Assembly (NCBI GenBank): GCA_024399015.1
Contig: JAKSIC010000007.1
Span: 1-64,000, forward strand
Length of the DNA stretch: 64,000 nt
Direction: 5' to 3'
DNA from: Fibrobacter sp.
Lineage (GTDB): Bacteria; Fibrobacterota; Fibrobacteria; Fibrobacterales; Fibrobacteraceae
Shown here: positions 55,486 through 64,000 of the stretch, one piece after another
Numbering within the stretch: position 1 is the first letter of the stretch
Layout of the letters: each line of letters starts with the position of its first letter
Notes under the pieces: model-generated
Seen by the model: the letters and a program-made list of their open reading frames with translations, nothing else
Database searches by the model: none
Told to the model about the DNA's origin: nothing
Program-made: the position numbers and the translations under genes

Positions 55486-55516
55486 TTGACTTAAAGTACG
55501 CTCTAAGTACTATATT
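55486..55516 (+). promoter_or_regulatory. MerR-type promoter 3
   Basis: TTGACT (55486-55491), 19-bp spacer, TATATT (55511-55516), with the dyad CTTAAAGTACGCTCTAAG at 55490-55507. Divergent from promoter 2. Confidence 0.8.
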
Positions 55517-55535
55517 GTAACAAAAAGAGGTCTTG

Positions 55536-56096
55536 ATGAAAAAGGCTTTCCTTATTCTTTTAACAATCCTTATGGGGACTGCTATGGCTGCTGAATCCAA
55601 GAAACTGGTTGTCTACTATTCCCGCGCTGACGAAAACTACAGTGTGGGCTACATCAAAAAAGGCAATACAGAAATCGTTGCCGAAATCATCGCAGCAAAG
55701 ACTGGCGCAACGCTTCTGAAAGTGGAACCCGCCAAGGAATACCCGAAGATTTACGATGAGTGTATTGCGGTTGCAAAAAAGGAATTGGCAAACGATGCCC
55801 GTCCGGAAATCAAACCGGTCAGCATCAACCCCGAAGAATTCGATGAAATCTACGTCGGCTATCCGGTGTGGTGGGGCGAGATGCCTATGCCCATGGTAAC
55901 CTTTTTTGAAAAGTACAATCTGAAGGGCAAGACAATTCATCCTTTCGTCACACACGAAGGAAGTGGTCTCAGCGGCGTAGCCCGACTTAAGAAAGTGACC
56001 GGCGCCAAAGTGACTATGGGTCTTGCCATTTATGGTCATGAAGCTCAAAACGAAAAAGCAAAGGCGGAAAAAGACGTGGAAAAGTGGTTGAAGTGA
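55536..56096 (+). CDS. Exported flavodoxin-like protein (second)
   Basis: 186 aa from ATG 55536 (AGAGG 6 bp upstream). Signal peptide to about Ala18 (GTAMA). Flavodoxin with an extended phosphate loop (VVYYSRADENYSVGYIKKGN), IYVGYPVWWGEMPMPMVTFF and FVTHEGSGLSG. The loop lacks the usual TGNT and is longer than in the neighbour, so cofactor or partner may differ. Expressed from MerR-type promoter 3, divergently from the other flavodoxin operon. Confidence 0.88.
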   Translation: MKKAFLILLTILMGTAMAAESKKLVVYYSRADENYSVGYIKKGNTEIVAEIIAAKTGATLLKVEPAKEYPKIYDECIAVAKKELANDARPEIKPVSINPEEFDEIYVGYPVWWGEMPMPMVTFFEKYNLKGKTIHPFVTHEGSGLSGVARLKKVTGAKVTMGLAIYGHEAQNEKAKAEKDVEKWLK

Positions 56097-56129
56097 TTTT
56101 CTCCCATTAGATTATTGCTTTTTTTACAA

Positions 56130-56162
56130 AAGAGACTCGATTTCTGTTTCGGGTCTCTTTTA
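56130..56162 (+). terminator. Rho-independent terminator
   Basis: AAGAGACTCG / CGGGTCTCTTT and T tail. Confidence 0.88.
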
Positions 56163-56215
56163 AAAATTGTAATTATCTAAATTTTGAAAGGAAAAAAGAA
56201 AAGAAGGAAATTGAA

Positions 56216-57226
56216 ATGAATATTCTTCTCACCGGTGGTGCGGGCTATATCGGCAGCCATACTATCATTGAATTGGACAAGGCGGGTCATTCTGTTGTTG
56301 TTGTTGACAATCTCGTAAATTCCAGTGAGGAATCCCTTCGTCGTGTTTCCCAGATTATTGGAAAGCCGGTGCCCTTCGTTAAGGCGGATGTTCGCAACGC
56401 AGTCGCCATGAACGATGTGTTCAATGAATATTCCATCGATGCCTGCATCCATTTTGCGGGCCTCAAGGCTGTGGGCGAGTCTGTGGCCAAGCCGCTGGAA
56501 TATTACGAGAACAACATGAACGCCACCTTCGTTCTGTTGGACGTGATGCGCAAGCACAACTGCAAGAATTTTATCTTCTCTTCTTCTGCTACAGTTTACG
56601 GTGACCCGGCCATCATTCCCATTACGGAAGAATGCCCCAAGGGCCAGTGCACCAATCCCTATGGCAAGACCAAGTCCATGCTGGAAGAAGTGCTCATGGA
56701 TTTGCAGAAGGCCGACCCGGAATGGAACATTGTGCTGTTGCGATATTTCAATCCCATTGGCGCCCATCAGAGCGGTCTCATTGGCGAAAATCCCAATGGC
56801 ATTCCTAACAACCTGATGCCCTACATCACCCAGACGGCTGTGGGCCGCCGCGCAGAACTTGGGGTGTTCGGTAACGATTACGATACGCCGGATGGAACCG
56901 GTGTTCGCGACTACATTCACGTTTGCGACTTGGCTGCTGGTCACGTTTGCGCTTTGCAGGCCATTGAACGTAAATGCGGTCTCGCCATTTACAACCTGGG
57001 TACAGGCCACGGCTATTCTGTGCTGGATGTTGTCCACGCCTTTGAAAAGGCAAACAACCTGAAGGTCCCTTATAGCATCAAGCCCCGCCGTCCGGGTGAC
57101 ATTGCCACCTGCTACTGCAACCCTGCAAAGGCCAAGGCGGAACTTGGCTGGGAAGCAAAGTACGGTATCGAGGACATGTGCCGCGACTCCTGGAACTTCC
57201 AGAAAAATAACCCCGAAGGGTATTAA
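56216..57226 (+). CDS. galE: UDP-glucose 4-epimerase
   Basis: 336 aa, short-chain dehydrogenase fold. NAD loop TGGAGYIGSHT at the N-terminus; catalytic SSSATVYGDP with the YGKTKSMLEE Tyr-x-x-x-Lys pair; NLMPYITQTAVGRR; GTGVRDYIHVCDLAAGHVCA. Interconverts UDP-glucose and UDP-galactose, the last step of Leloir galactose use and the source of galactose for the envelope. RBS AAGGAAATTGAA before ATG. It could feed galactose released by the GH2 and GH27 enzymes into metabolism, but the distance argues for a general role. Confidence 0.97.
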   Translation: MNILLTGGAGYIGSHTIIELDKAGHSVVVVDNLVNSSEESLRRVSQIIGKPVPFVKADVRNAVAMNDVFNEYSIDACIHFAGLKAVGESVAKPLEYYENNMNATFVLLDVMRKHNCKNFIFSSSATVYGDPAIIPITEECPKGQCTNPYGKTKSMLEEVLMDLQKADPEWNIVLLRYFNPIGAHQSGLIGENPNGIPNNLMPYITQTAVGRRAELGVFGNDYDTPDGTGVRDYIHVCDLAAGHVCALQAIERKCGLAIYNLGTGHGYSVLDVVHAFEKANNLKVPYSIKPRRPGDIATCYCNPAKAKAELGWEAKYGIEDMCRDSWNFQKNNPEGY

Positions 57227-57267
57227 CGGAAAATTTAAAGAATTATCTTTAACGATAGTTTGTATAG

Positions 57268-57298
57268 AACCCCAGACTTGATTTGGGGTTCTTTTTTG
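57268..57298 (+). terminator. Rho-independent terminator
   Basis: GAACCCCA / TGGGGTTC and T6 after galE. Confidence 0.92.
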
Positions 57299-57357
57299 TT
57301 ATATTATTTTGTTGTGTCGTAAAGAACGACATCTTGATTTATAAGAAGGGAACAAAG

Positions 57358-58704
57358 ATGAAAAAGAAAATTTTTATGATGGCAATATTTGCCATGTCCA
57401 TGGTGACGCTTCATGCCGCACGCGTTGATACAATCACTGTTGACGAACTGAATGCCTTACTGTCTAAGGATACTCTCGTAGATTTAGGATTTAGCGTCAA
57501 GTGGGCAAACATCAATATTGGTGCTAAGACTCCTTTGGAACATGGAAGCTACTTCGCCTGGGGCGAGGTTGAACCCAAGGATCATTACAGCAGAGAAAAC
57601 AGCTTGACGTATATGAAAAATACTGCCGAGTTGAAACAGATGAAGATTCTGGACAAGAATGGTGAATTGACTGCGGAGTATGATGCTGCCACCAAGAATT
57701 GGGGAAGCCAGTATAGAATGCCCAGTTATGAAGAAGTGGATGAATTTTTTGAAAATACGAAATCCTCAGAAAAGGCTGTAAAACTCGAAGACGGAACATA
57801 TGTGCTGGGCAAACTTTATACCAGTCGTAAAAATAAGCAGAGCATTTTCTTGGCCTATCCCGGAGTTCATTCTGATGGTGGATACAAGCCATACGATGGA
57901 GATGCCTATTCTAATCCGGGTACCTTTTGGACAAGAACCAACCATCCCATGGGTGCTGCAGACATGGCCGTATTTTTCCAGCTAAGTAGATATGGTGCTT
58001 ATAGACATTTTGGTCTTCCCATTCGCCCCGTGATGGAAAAACCTCTCCCTGATGATGTGGAAGATCTGTGGGATGAATTTGTGGTAAAGGCCGATGTTCT
58101 TGAAAAGAAGCTTGGCAAGGAAACCTGGGTAGATTTGGGTACGGGCATCAAGTGGATGAATCGTAATCTGGGAGCAAAAAAAGTGTATGAGTATGGCGAC
58201 TTTTATGGCTGGGGCGAAGTCGAACCGAACAAAAAGTTGACTCAAGAACAGAGCAAGTTCTACGGAAAGGATGTAGATGCTCTTTTGAAAAACAAGATGG
58301 TTCAAAAGGGGGACTCTGTTTTTGGCAGACGAGGAAGGGTGCCTACGTATACCCTTTTGCCTAAGTACGACGTCGTAACAAAGAAACTTGGGAAAAAAGC
58401 TAAGATCCCGACATCTACTCAGTTGGATACAGGCCTCTGTTATTACTGCGATCATAAGTGGCTGATTGTTGTCTTGCCCAACGGTGATCGCATGAAGGGT
58501 ATGTTGCTCAGAAGCAACGGCAAAATGCTTTTCCTTCCTGCTGCTGGAGTTCGTTATGAAGGTGCCCCCCAGTTTGAATCGTCAAGAGCTGTACTTTGGT
58601 CTTCTACCCTGCAAGACGGTTTTTCAAGAAGCTTAGTTAATGGTGAAGATTCTCCTCTTAATCCCTATTATGAAGTTCCTATCCGCCCGATTATGGAGAA
58701 GTAG
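57358..58704 (+). CDS. Exported protein with two Fib_succ_major-like repeats
   Basis: 448 aa from ATG 57358 (AAGAAGGG upstream). Signal peptide to about Ala20. Two tandem modules of about 200 aa, each starting with VDLGFSVKWANINIGA or VDLGTGIKWMNRNLGA, then a YFAWGEVEPK / FYGWGEVEPN motif and ending IRPVMEK / IRPIMEK. This form is common as the major paralogous domain in Bacteroidota and Fibrobacter (PF09603/TIGR02145). Unlike the 42718 lipoprotein it has no lipobox and no serine linkers. Role unknown; probably surface or secreted. Confidence 0.82.
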   Translation: MKKKIFMMAIFAMSMVTLHAARVDTITVDELNALLSKDTLVDLGFSVKWANINIGAKTPLEHGSYFAWGEVEPKDHYSRENSLTYMKNTAELKQMKILDKNGELTAEYDAATKNWGSQYRMPSYEEVDEFFENTKSSEKAVKLEDGTYVLGKLYTSRKNKQSIFLAYPGVHSDGGYKPYDGDAYSNPGTFWTRTNHPMGAADMAVFFQLSRYGAYRHFGLPIRPVMEKPLPDDVEDLWDEFVVKADVLEKKLGKETWVDLGTGIKWMNRNLGAKKVYEYGDFYGWGEVEPNKKLTQEQSKFYGKDVDALLKNKMVQKGDSVFGRRGRVPTYTLLPKYDVVTKKLGKKAKIPTSTQLDTGLCYYCDHKWLIVVLPNGDRMKGMLLRSNGKMLFLPAAGVRYEGAPQFESSRAVLWSSTLQDGFSRSLVNGEDSPLNPYYEVPIRPIMEK

Positions 58705-58744
58705 TCTGCGTTAGTAACTATTGCTTTGTTGAGTAGTTTAATTG

Positions 58745-58775
58745 TGACCTCGGATTTGTTCCGGGGTCCTTTTTT
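58745..58775 (+). terminator. Rho-independent terminator
   Basis: GACCTCGG / CCGGGGTC and T6. Confidence 0.9.
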
Positions 58776-58812
58776 ATACTATCTTTTTTATGAAAATAAG
58801 GAATTTTGAAAA

Positions 58813-59958
58813 ATGAAAAATGTCGTTCTTCTCGGTGCTACCGGTTCCATCGGAACTTCCACAGTAGATGTCTGCCTTCAGCATTCTGACCTGTTCAAGG
58901 TTTATGCGGTAGCTGCAAACTCCAGCGTTGAAAAGGTTGCAGAAATTGTCCGCAAGTTCCATGTTGAACGCGTCTGCATGTTCAAGCCCGAAGCCGCCAA
59001 GGAACTGAGCGCCATCCTTAACATGCCGGTGCTCTCCGGTATGGAAGGCCTCTGCGAACTGGCCGCCGACCCCAAGGCCGACATTATCATCAACGCCTTG
59101 ATGGGCGCTGTTGGCTGTCTCCCTACCATTACTGCCATTGAACACGGTAAGCATGTGGCCCTCGCCAACAAGGAAACCATGGTGATGGCTGGCCCCGTTA
59201 TCTGGGACAAGCTGGCCGAAAATCCCAAGGCATTCATCACTCCCATCGATTCTGAACATAGCGCCATTTTCCAGTGCCTGGCGGACCGTCCCAACAAGGA
59301 AGTGGAATGCCTGGAAATCACCGCTTCCGGTGGTCCTTTCCGCACTTGGCCCATCGAAAAGTTTGAAAACATCACCGTGGCAGACGCCCTCAATCACCCG
59401 GTGTGGAGCATGGGTCGTAAGATCACTATCGACTCCGCTTCCATGATGAACAAGGGCCTTGAAGTTCTGGAAGCCCACTTCCTGTTCCATATTCCGTATG
59501 AACAGATCAAGGTGGTGGTGCACCCCCAGTCCATGGTACATTCCCTGGTGCAGTTCCGTGACGGTTCTCTTATGGCTCAGCTGGGCGCTCCCGACATGCG
59601 CATTCCTATCCAGGTGGCCCTCACTTGGCCGGAACGCTTGCCTCTTGAAACCAAGCGTCTCGACTTGCCGACCCTCGGTCAGCTGACCTTCTTCGAACCG
59701 GACTTCAACAAGTTCCGCTGCCTGGCTCTTGCTTTCGAAGCTGGCCGCCGCGGCGGTGTAGTCCCCGCCATGATGAATGCTGCCAACGAAGTCCTTGTTG
59801 ACCGTTTCCTGGATGGCAAGCTGAAGTTCACCGATATTCCCCGTCATGTGGAAACCATCATCAATGGCGCTCCCAACCTGACCGGTCATTTGACCCTCGA
59901 CCAGGTCTTGGAAGCCGACGCTGAAGCTCGCCGCCTGACTCTCGACTTGATTAAGTAA
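58813..59958 (+). CDS. dxr: 1-deoxy-D-xylulose 5-phosphate reductoisomerase
   Basis: 381 aa. NADPH loop VVLLGATGSIGTSTVDVC; ALANKETMVMAG; active-site ITPIDSEHSAIFQCL and ITASGGPFRTWP; NHPVWSMGRKITIDSASMMN; ANEVLVDRFLDGKLKF. Second step of the MEP isoprenoid pathway, feeding UppS (49409). TATCTTT (58781) is a likely -10. In many bacteria dxr sits directly between cdsA and rseP. Confidence 0.98.
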   Translation: MKNVVLLGATGSIGTSTVDVCLQHSDLFKVYAVAANSSVEKVAEIVRKFHVERVCMFKPEAAKELSAILNMPVLSGMEGLCELAADPKADIIINALMGAVGCLPTITAIEHGKHVALANKETMVMAGPVIWDKLAENPKAFITPIDSEHSAIFQCLADRPNKEVECLEITASGGPFRTWPIEKFENITVADALNHPVWSMGRKITIDSASMMNKGLEVLEAHFLFHIPYEQIKVVVHPQSMVHSLVQFRDGSLMAQLGAPDMRIPIQVALTWPERLPLETKRLDLPTLGQLTFFEPDFNKFRCLALAFEAGRRGGVVPAMMNAANEVLVDRFLDGKLKFTDIPRHVETIINGAPNLTGHLTLDQVLEADAEARRLTLDLIK

Positions 59959-60014
59959 AAGCGAACATTGTCTTCTGGAGGCTTAAAGGTCCAATAGAAT
60001 TCGAATTTTTCAGT

Positions 60015-60045
60015 CCCCTGAGTGGAACCTCAGGGGCTTTTTTTT
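60015..60045 (+). terminator. Rho-independent terminator
   Basis: CCCCTGAG / CTCAGGGG and T8 after dxr. Confidence 0.93.
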
Positions 60046-60177
60046 GTAAATGAACCCTTTTTTCCTTGCAAAATATCACAGTGGCTACAGTTGTAAACAA
60101 TAATGACCCAGAAATCTAAGATTTGTTGTAAATTTGAGGTATATTAAATTTGTGAAAATTTAACTAGGGAGTATGAG

Positions 60178-62037
60178 ATGTTTTCCAAATTCGGTCTTAA
60201 GCAGTTTGCACCTTTGGCAATTTCTGCCTTGACTTTCGCAAGTGCCGCATTCGGTGCTTCCGCTTTCATTAACCAAATTGGTTATCGTGCGGGTGATGTC
60301 AACAACTTTGTACTTTTGGATGGCAATGGTCCTGTTGAAATTGTAAATCAGGCTGGCCAGACTGTTCTTACTGTAACACCCGGCAATGCGAGCCATTGGG
60401 ATCCCAGTGATCAGAACGTGCAGCTGGTGGATATTTCCGAACTGAAGACTGCCGGTACTTACAGCATTAAGCAGAATGGCCAGGTGCTTCGCCAGGATTT
60501 GAAAATCACCGATAAGACGTACGAAGATGTGACGAAGGCTGCCTTAAAGTGGTTCTACTATCAGCGAGCATCTATGGCGTTGGATGAAACCTATGCTGGT
60601 CAGTGGAAACGTTCTGCAGGTCATACTAATGGATCTGTTCAGCTTCACAATTCTACAGGAACATCTGGCACTATTAACTCTACCAAGGGTTGGTATGATG
60701 CAGGTGACTATGGTCGCTACATTGTAAACTCCGGTATTACTACTTATACCTTGCTTTCTCTGTACGAACATTTCCCGGATTATTTCAACACCCTCAAGTG
60801 GAACATTCCTGCTGAAGGAACGTTACCGGATTTGCTCGCGGAAATCAAGTGGAACTTGGAATGGATGCTTACCATGCAGGCTTCCGACGGTGGCGTCTAT
60901 CATAAGCTGACAACCTTGGGCTTCCCTGGTGATATCATGCCTTCTGCAGACAAAGACCCCCTTTATGTTGTTGGTAAGGGTTCTGCAGCTACCTTTGATT
61001 TTGCTGCTGTGATGGCGGTTGCTGCACGTGTCTACAAATCCTTTGATGCAACCTTTGCAAACACCTGCTTGGAAGCTGCAAAGAAGGCTTATACATGGGG
61101 CTCCCAGAATCCCAACAAGCCTTTCAGCAATCCTTCTGATGTGTCTACTGGTGAATATGGTGACCAGTGGCTCAACGATGAAAAGCAGTTTGCCGGTACA
61201 GAAATGTTCATCACTACTGGCGAAGCTTCCTACAAGCAGAGCTATGCCGAAGGCAACGTCCCTAACTGGGGTGATGTTTCTGGCCTTGCCCTCTATGGTG
61301 CTGCAACCCATACAACCCAGTTCGGTGGCGATGCTACGACAGCTTTGGGAGTCATCTCCAAGCTTGCAGACGAATTCGCAAAACGTACCAAGACAGGCTA
61401 TGGCGTCGTAATGGATAACGAAGATTTCGTATGGGGCTCTAATGCCGTTGCTGCTAACCAGGGCGTTTGGCTGTTGCACGCCTATTACATGACTGGTGAA
61501 GACAAGTATTATGATGCCGCAAAGATGGTGCTGGATTATCTCTTGGGTAAAAATCCCCTCGATATGTCTTTCTTGACAGGCTTTGGTACAAAGTCTCCTA
61601 AGCTTCCGCACCATCGTCCTAGCACGGCCGACAAGGTGAGCGCTCCTGTTCCGGGCATGCTTGTGGGTGGCCCGCAGCCTGGTGGCGAAGACATTGGTTC
61701 TGAATCCTGGGAATGTAAGGATTATAGAACTGGTGATCCGGCTACCTCCTATACAGACAACCGTTGCAGCTATGCGACTAACGAAGTGGCCATTAACTGG
61801 AATGCGCCTCTCGCATACCTTGCAGGTGCAATTGAAGCTTTGAACGCAGGCTATGCTCCTAGCTTTGCTGTGGCTGGTGTTGCCAAAGGAAACGGATCGT
61901 CGTTGGCCATCAAACCTTCCATTGCAAATCACAAGGTTTCTTCTGAAAACCAGGTTCGCCTCCGCTTTGCAAACCAGAAGGTCTTCATTGAAAAGGCTGG
62001 CAAACGTTTCGACTTGAAGGGCAACCACCTCAAGTAA
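60178..62037 (+). CDS. Secreted GH9 endoglucanase
   Basis: 619 aa. Signal peptide to about Gly26. N-terminal Ig-like CelD_N domain about 28-112 (FINQIGYRAGD), then the GH9 (alpha/alpha)6 barrel: catalytic Asp174 and Asp177 in GWYDAGDYGRY, HHRPST (478-483), and acid Glu536 in TNEVAINWNAPL. A short C-terminal tail (about 50 aa) ends KRFDLKGNHLK; it is shorter than the shared C-terminal domain of the xylan cluster, and there is no CBM6. No TGGAYAA operator is visible upstream, so it is regulated apart from the hemicellulases. It sits between the housekeeping genes dxr and rseP. Confidence 0.95.
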   Translation: MFSKFGLKQFAPLAISALTFASAAFGASAFINQIGYRAGDVNNFVLLDGNGPVEIVNQAGQTVLTVTPGNASHWDPSDQNVQLVDISELKTAGTYSIKQNGQVLRQDLKITDKTYEDVTKAALKWFYYQRASMALDETYAGQWKRSAGHTNGSVQLHNSTGTSGTINSTKGWYDAGDYGRYIVNSGITTYTLLSLYEHFPDYFNTLKWNIPAEGTLPDLLAEIKWNLEWMLTMQASDGGVYHKLTTLGFPGDIMPSADKDPLYVVGKGSAATFDFAAVMAVAARVYKSFDATFANTCLEAAKKAYTWGSQNPNKPFSNPSDVSTGEYGDQWLNDEKQFAGTEMFITTGEASYKQSYAEGNVPNWGDVSGLALYGAATHTTQFGGDATTALGVISKLADEFAKRTKTGYGVVMDNEDFVWGSNAVAANQGVWLLHAYYMTGEDKYYDAAKMVLDYLLGKNPLDMSFLTGFGTKSPKLPHHRPSTADKVSAPVPGMLVGGPQPGGEDIGSESWECKDYRTGDPATSYTDNRCSYATNEVAINWNAPLAYLAGAIEALNAGYAPSFAVAGVAKGNGSSLAIKPSIANHKVSSENQVRLRFANQKVFIEKAGKRFDLKGNHLK

Positions 62038-62098
62038 ATGTTGCATGTCATCCTCGCGATACTAATGTCATCTCGGCGAAGGCCGGGATCTCCTGTAA

Positions 62099-62126
62099 AA
62101 GGCGGCCCACTTGGGTCGCCTTTTTT
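62099..62126 (+). terminator. Rho-independent terminator
   Basis: AAGGCGGCCC-ACT-TGGGTCGCCTT and T6. The preceding 62047-62090 (GTCATCCTCGCGA and GTCATCTCGGCGAAGG) looks like a dispersed intergenic repeat. Confidence 0.92.
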
Positions 62127-62162
62127 GGTCTACCATATAATGAATTTCTATATTACCTCACG

Positions 62163-63542
62163 ATGAGTTCTATTCTTGACAATGTTTTGATGTTCGTACT
62201 GGGCATTATTGGCCTCAGCTTCCTGGTGACTATCCATGAACTGGGTCATTTCCTGGTGGCCAAGTGGAATAACGTGAAGGTGAACACTTTCAGTGTTGGC
62301 TTTGGCAAGAAGTTGTTCAGGTTTAGAAAGGGCGAAACGGAATACTGCATTTCTGCCATTCCTTTTGGTGGTTATGTGGCCATGGCTGGCGAAAATCCCG
62401 ATTCCTTCAAGGACGGCCAGGTTCCCGGTGAACGTGACTTTACAGGAAAGTCCGTAGGCGCTCGAGCAGCAATTGCCTTTGCCGGCCCCTTTATCAATAT
62501 CGTTTTCGCATTTATTCTTTTGATGATCCTTTATATGGTGGGTGTTCAGGAACCTGCCAACAAGGAACTGATTATCGGTTTCGTGGGTAAGGGATCTCCT
62601 GCTGAGGTTGCTGGTGTTCTTCCTGGTGATACCATTACCGCTATGAACGGTAAGGAAACCCAAGGCTGGGATGATTTCCGTGAACAGATCGGTGTTAGCC
62701 TTGGTGCCAATGTGGAACTGGAAATCCATCGTGGTGGTGCTCCGGTAATGATTACCGTGGTTCCCGAAGAACTGGTAATTCCCGCCAAGGATTCTACGGA
62801 ATCTGAAACAAAGATGGGTATTGGTGATATTGGTATCTATCCCCAGAATCGAGTGATTGTCCGCTTGCCGCCTATGGCTGGCTCCGCTGCTGAAAAGGCC
62901 GGCATCCTCCAGAACGATACGGTCTTTGAAATCAACGGCAACCACATTGGCCGTTACGAAGATGTGGTCCGCCAAATTGATGGCTCCAAGGGTGAAGAAG
63001 TTAAAGTCACTGTGATTCGTGGTGGCGATACCTTGACCCTTCCCATGACTCCCGTCTACAGCGAAGAAACCAAGCGCTACATGGTTGGTGTCCAGATGGG
63101 TTACGTTTTGTTCCGCGAAACGAAGTTTGTCCGTCGCGGTCCTATCGAGGCTTTACAAAAGACCTGCGCTACAAGCCTGAAGATGACCACCAGTATTTTC
63201 CGCTACTTCGGCCGCCTCTTCAAGGGCCAGGTCAAGATGGATGCTTTCTCTGGTCCGGTTTCTATCGTGGCCGTGATGGGTAACGTCTGGATGAGCGGCT
63301 TCCAGGAATTCCTCATGCTTCTCGCTCTCATCAGCATCAACCTTGGCGTTATGAATTTGCTTCCGCTGGCAATTACCGATGGTGGTCTCCTCATGTTCCT
63401 CGGTATTGAAAAGCTCCGCGGCAAACCCCTTTCTACAAAGACCCAGACTGTTATTCAGAACGTTGCTGCAGCATTCTTTATTTCGTTCTTTGTGTTCATC
63501 ACAATCCTCGATTTCGGAAAGCTCTCCCTGTTCTTGAAATAG
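62163..63542 (+). CDS. rseP: Site-2 intramembrane zinc protease RseP
   Basis: 459 aa. First helix with the zinc motif HELGH at 25-29, a second region FGGYVAMAGENPDSF, and two PDZ domains (about 135-225 and 235-315; VGKGSPAEVAGVLPGDTITA; GSAAEKAGILQNDTVFEING). Near the C-terminus NLGVMNLLPLAITDGGLLMF carries the third zinc ligand (Asp). Cleaves membrane-bound anti-sigma factors and remnant signal peptides. PurD follows after 38 bp. Confidence 0.96.
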   Translation: MSSILDNVLMFVLGIIGLSFLVTIHELGHFLVAKWNNVKVNTFSVGFGKKLFRFRKGETEYCISAIPFGGYVAMAGENPDSFKDGQVPGERDFTGKSVGARAAIAFAGPFINIVFAFILLMILYMVGVQEPANKELIIGFVGKGSPAEVAGVLPGDTITAMNGKETQGWDDFREQIGVSLGANVELEIHRGGAPVMITVVPEELVIPAKDSTESETKMGIGDIGIYPQNRVIVRLPPMAGSAAEKAGILQNDTVFEINGNHIGRYEDVVRQIDGSKGEEVKVTVIRGGDTLTLPMTPVYSEETKRYMVGVQMGYVLFRETKFVRRGPIEALQKTCATSLKMTTSIFRYFGRLFKGQVKMDAFSGPVSIVAVMGNVWMSGFQEFLMLLALISINLGVMNLLPLAITDGGLLMFLGIEKLRGKPLSTKTQTVIQNVAAAFFISFFVFITILDFGKLSLFLK

Positions 63543-63580
63543 TTGGCTCGTTAAGTTTGAAATAAAAAAGGAAACACAGT

Positions 63581-64000
63581 ATGAATATTCTCGTTGTCGG
63601 TAGCGGTGGACGTGAACACGCCATTGCCCTCGCTGTAAAGAAGTCTCCCATGTGCGACTCCCTCATTTGCGCTCCGGGTAACCCGGGTATGGCAAACCTC
63701 GGCAAGTGCATCCCCGTGGATGTGGCTGACCCCAAGGCTATTGCCGATCTCGCTGTTGCCAACAACATCGACCTCGCTATCATCGGCCCGGAAATTCCGC
63801 TGGTCGCTGGCGTTGTTGACGAATTCCGTGCTCGCGGTCTCCGTGCCTTCGGTCCTACCGCAGGTGCTGCAGCTCTCGAAGGCTCCAAGGCTTTCAGCAA
63901 GGACATCATGAAGAAGTACAATGTTCCTACTGCAGCTTTCGAAACCTTTACCGACCTGGCTTCCGCCAAGAAGTTCCTGGCAGAACATCCCGCACCCATC
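63581..64000 (+). CDS. purD: Phosphoribosylamine-glycine ligase (partial, cut by window end)
   Basis: First 140 codons. ATP-grasp N-terminal part of GARS: MNILVVGSGGREHAIALAVK, ICAPGNPGMANLGKC, DLAIIGPEIPLVAGVVDEFR, GPTAGAAALEGSKAFSKDIM. Second enzyme of de novo purine synthesis. RBS AAAAGGAAACACAGT before ATG. The remainder lies outside the window. Confidence 0.96.
   Translation, partial: MNILVVGSGGREHAIALAVKKSPMCDSLICAPGNPGMANLGKCIPVDVADPKAIADLAVANNIDLAIIGPEIPLVAGVVDEFRARGLRAFGPTAGAAALEGSKAFSKDIMKKYNVPTAAFETFTDLASAKKFLAEHPAPI

Overview
The window comes from a Fibrobacter-type bacterium (close to Fibrobacter succinogenes). It encodes two TIGR02147-family proteins, two proteins with the Fib_succ_major domain, a circularly permuted GH16 lichenase, two CE6 acetylxylan esterases, and many secreted glycoside hydrolases carrying a CBM6-type module and a shared C-terminal domain. 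Clean -10 elements read TAnnTTT(G/A), like those of Bacteroidota.

Layout. 1-2.5 kb: an unidentified C-terminal fragment, then mnmA and a LysR regulator. 2.8-4.9 kb: a TIGR02147 HTH protein translationally coupled to a lipoprotein. 5.1-41.1 kb: a hemicellulose cluster, almost all on the + strand and mostly single-gene units ended by hairpins. It holds GH43, GH30, CE6, CE6, a clan-A hydrolase, GH43, GH43, a beta-helix hydrolase, GH2, GH95, GH27, GH5, the GH16 gene (minus strand), GH10 and GH10. Together these would cut the xylan backbone and remove acetyl, arabinosyl, xylosyl, galactosyl and fucosyl decorations. 41.4-42.3 kb: rplM-rpsI. 42.5-45.9 kb: a small lipoprotein and a second TIGR02147-lipoprotein pair. 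46.3-51 kb: the conserved rpsB-tsf-pyrH-frr-uppS-cdsA series. 51-58.7 kb: a degenerate GGDEF protein, a redox island (three exported flavodoxin-like proteins and a DUF4405 membrane protein), galE and a Fib_succ_major protein. 58.8-64 kb: dxr, a GH9 cellulase, rseP and the start of purD.

Main discovery. A 15-bp palindrome, consensus TGGAYAAnTTRTCCA, lies upstream of nearly every gene of the hemicellulose cluster. I found 14 good copies. In 12 of them the last base of the palindrome is exactly 44 bp from the first T of a TAnnTTT -10 element (43 and 45 in the other two). This fixed geometry, and the absence of an evident -35, points to an activator-dependent regulon. One copy precedes the TIGR02147-lipoprotein operon, which is the obvious candidate regulator/sensor pair. 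One copy with its promoter drives no gene and runs straight into a terminator. A different set, three MerR-type promoters with 19-bp spacers, controls the flavodoxin island.

Caveats. Family calls rest on motifs read by eye. Domain boundaries are approximate. Three short or essential genes (35209, rpsI at 41875, 52294) have damaged start regions that could be real or consensus errors.
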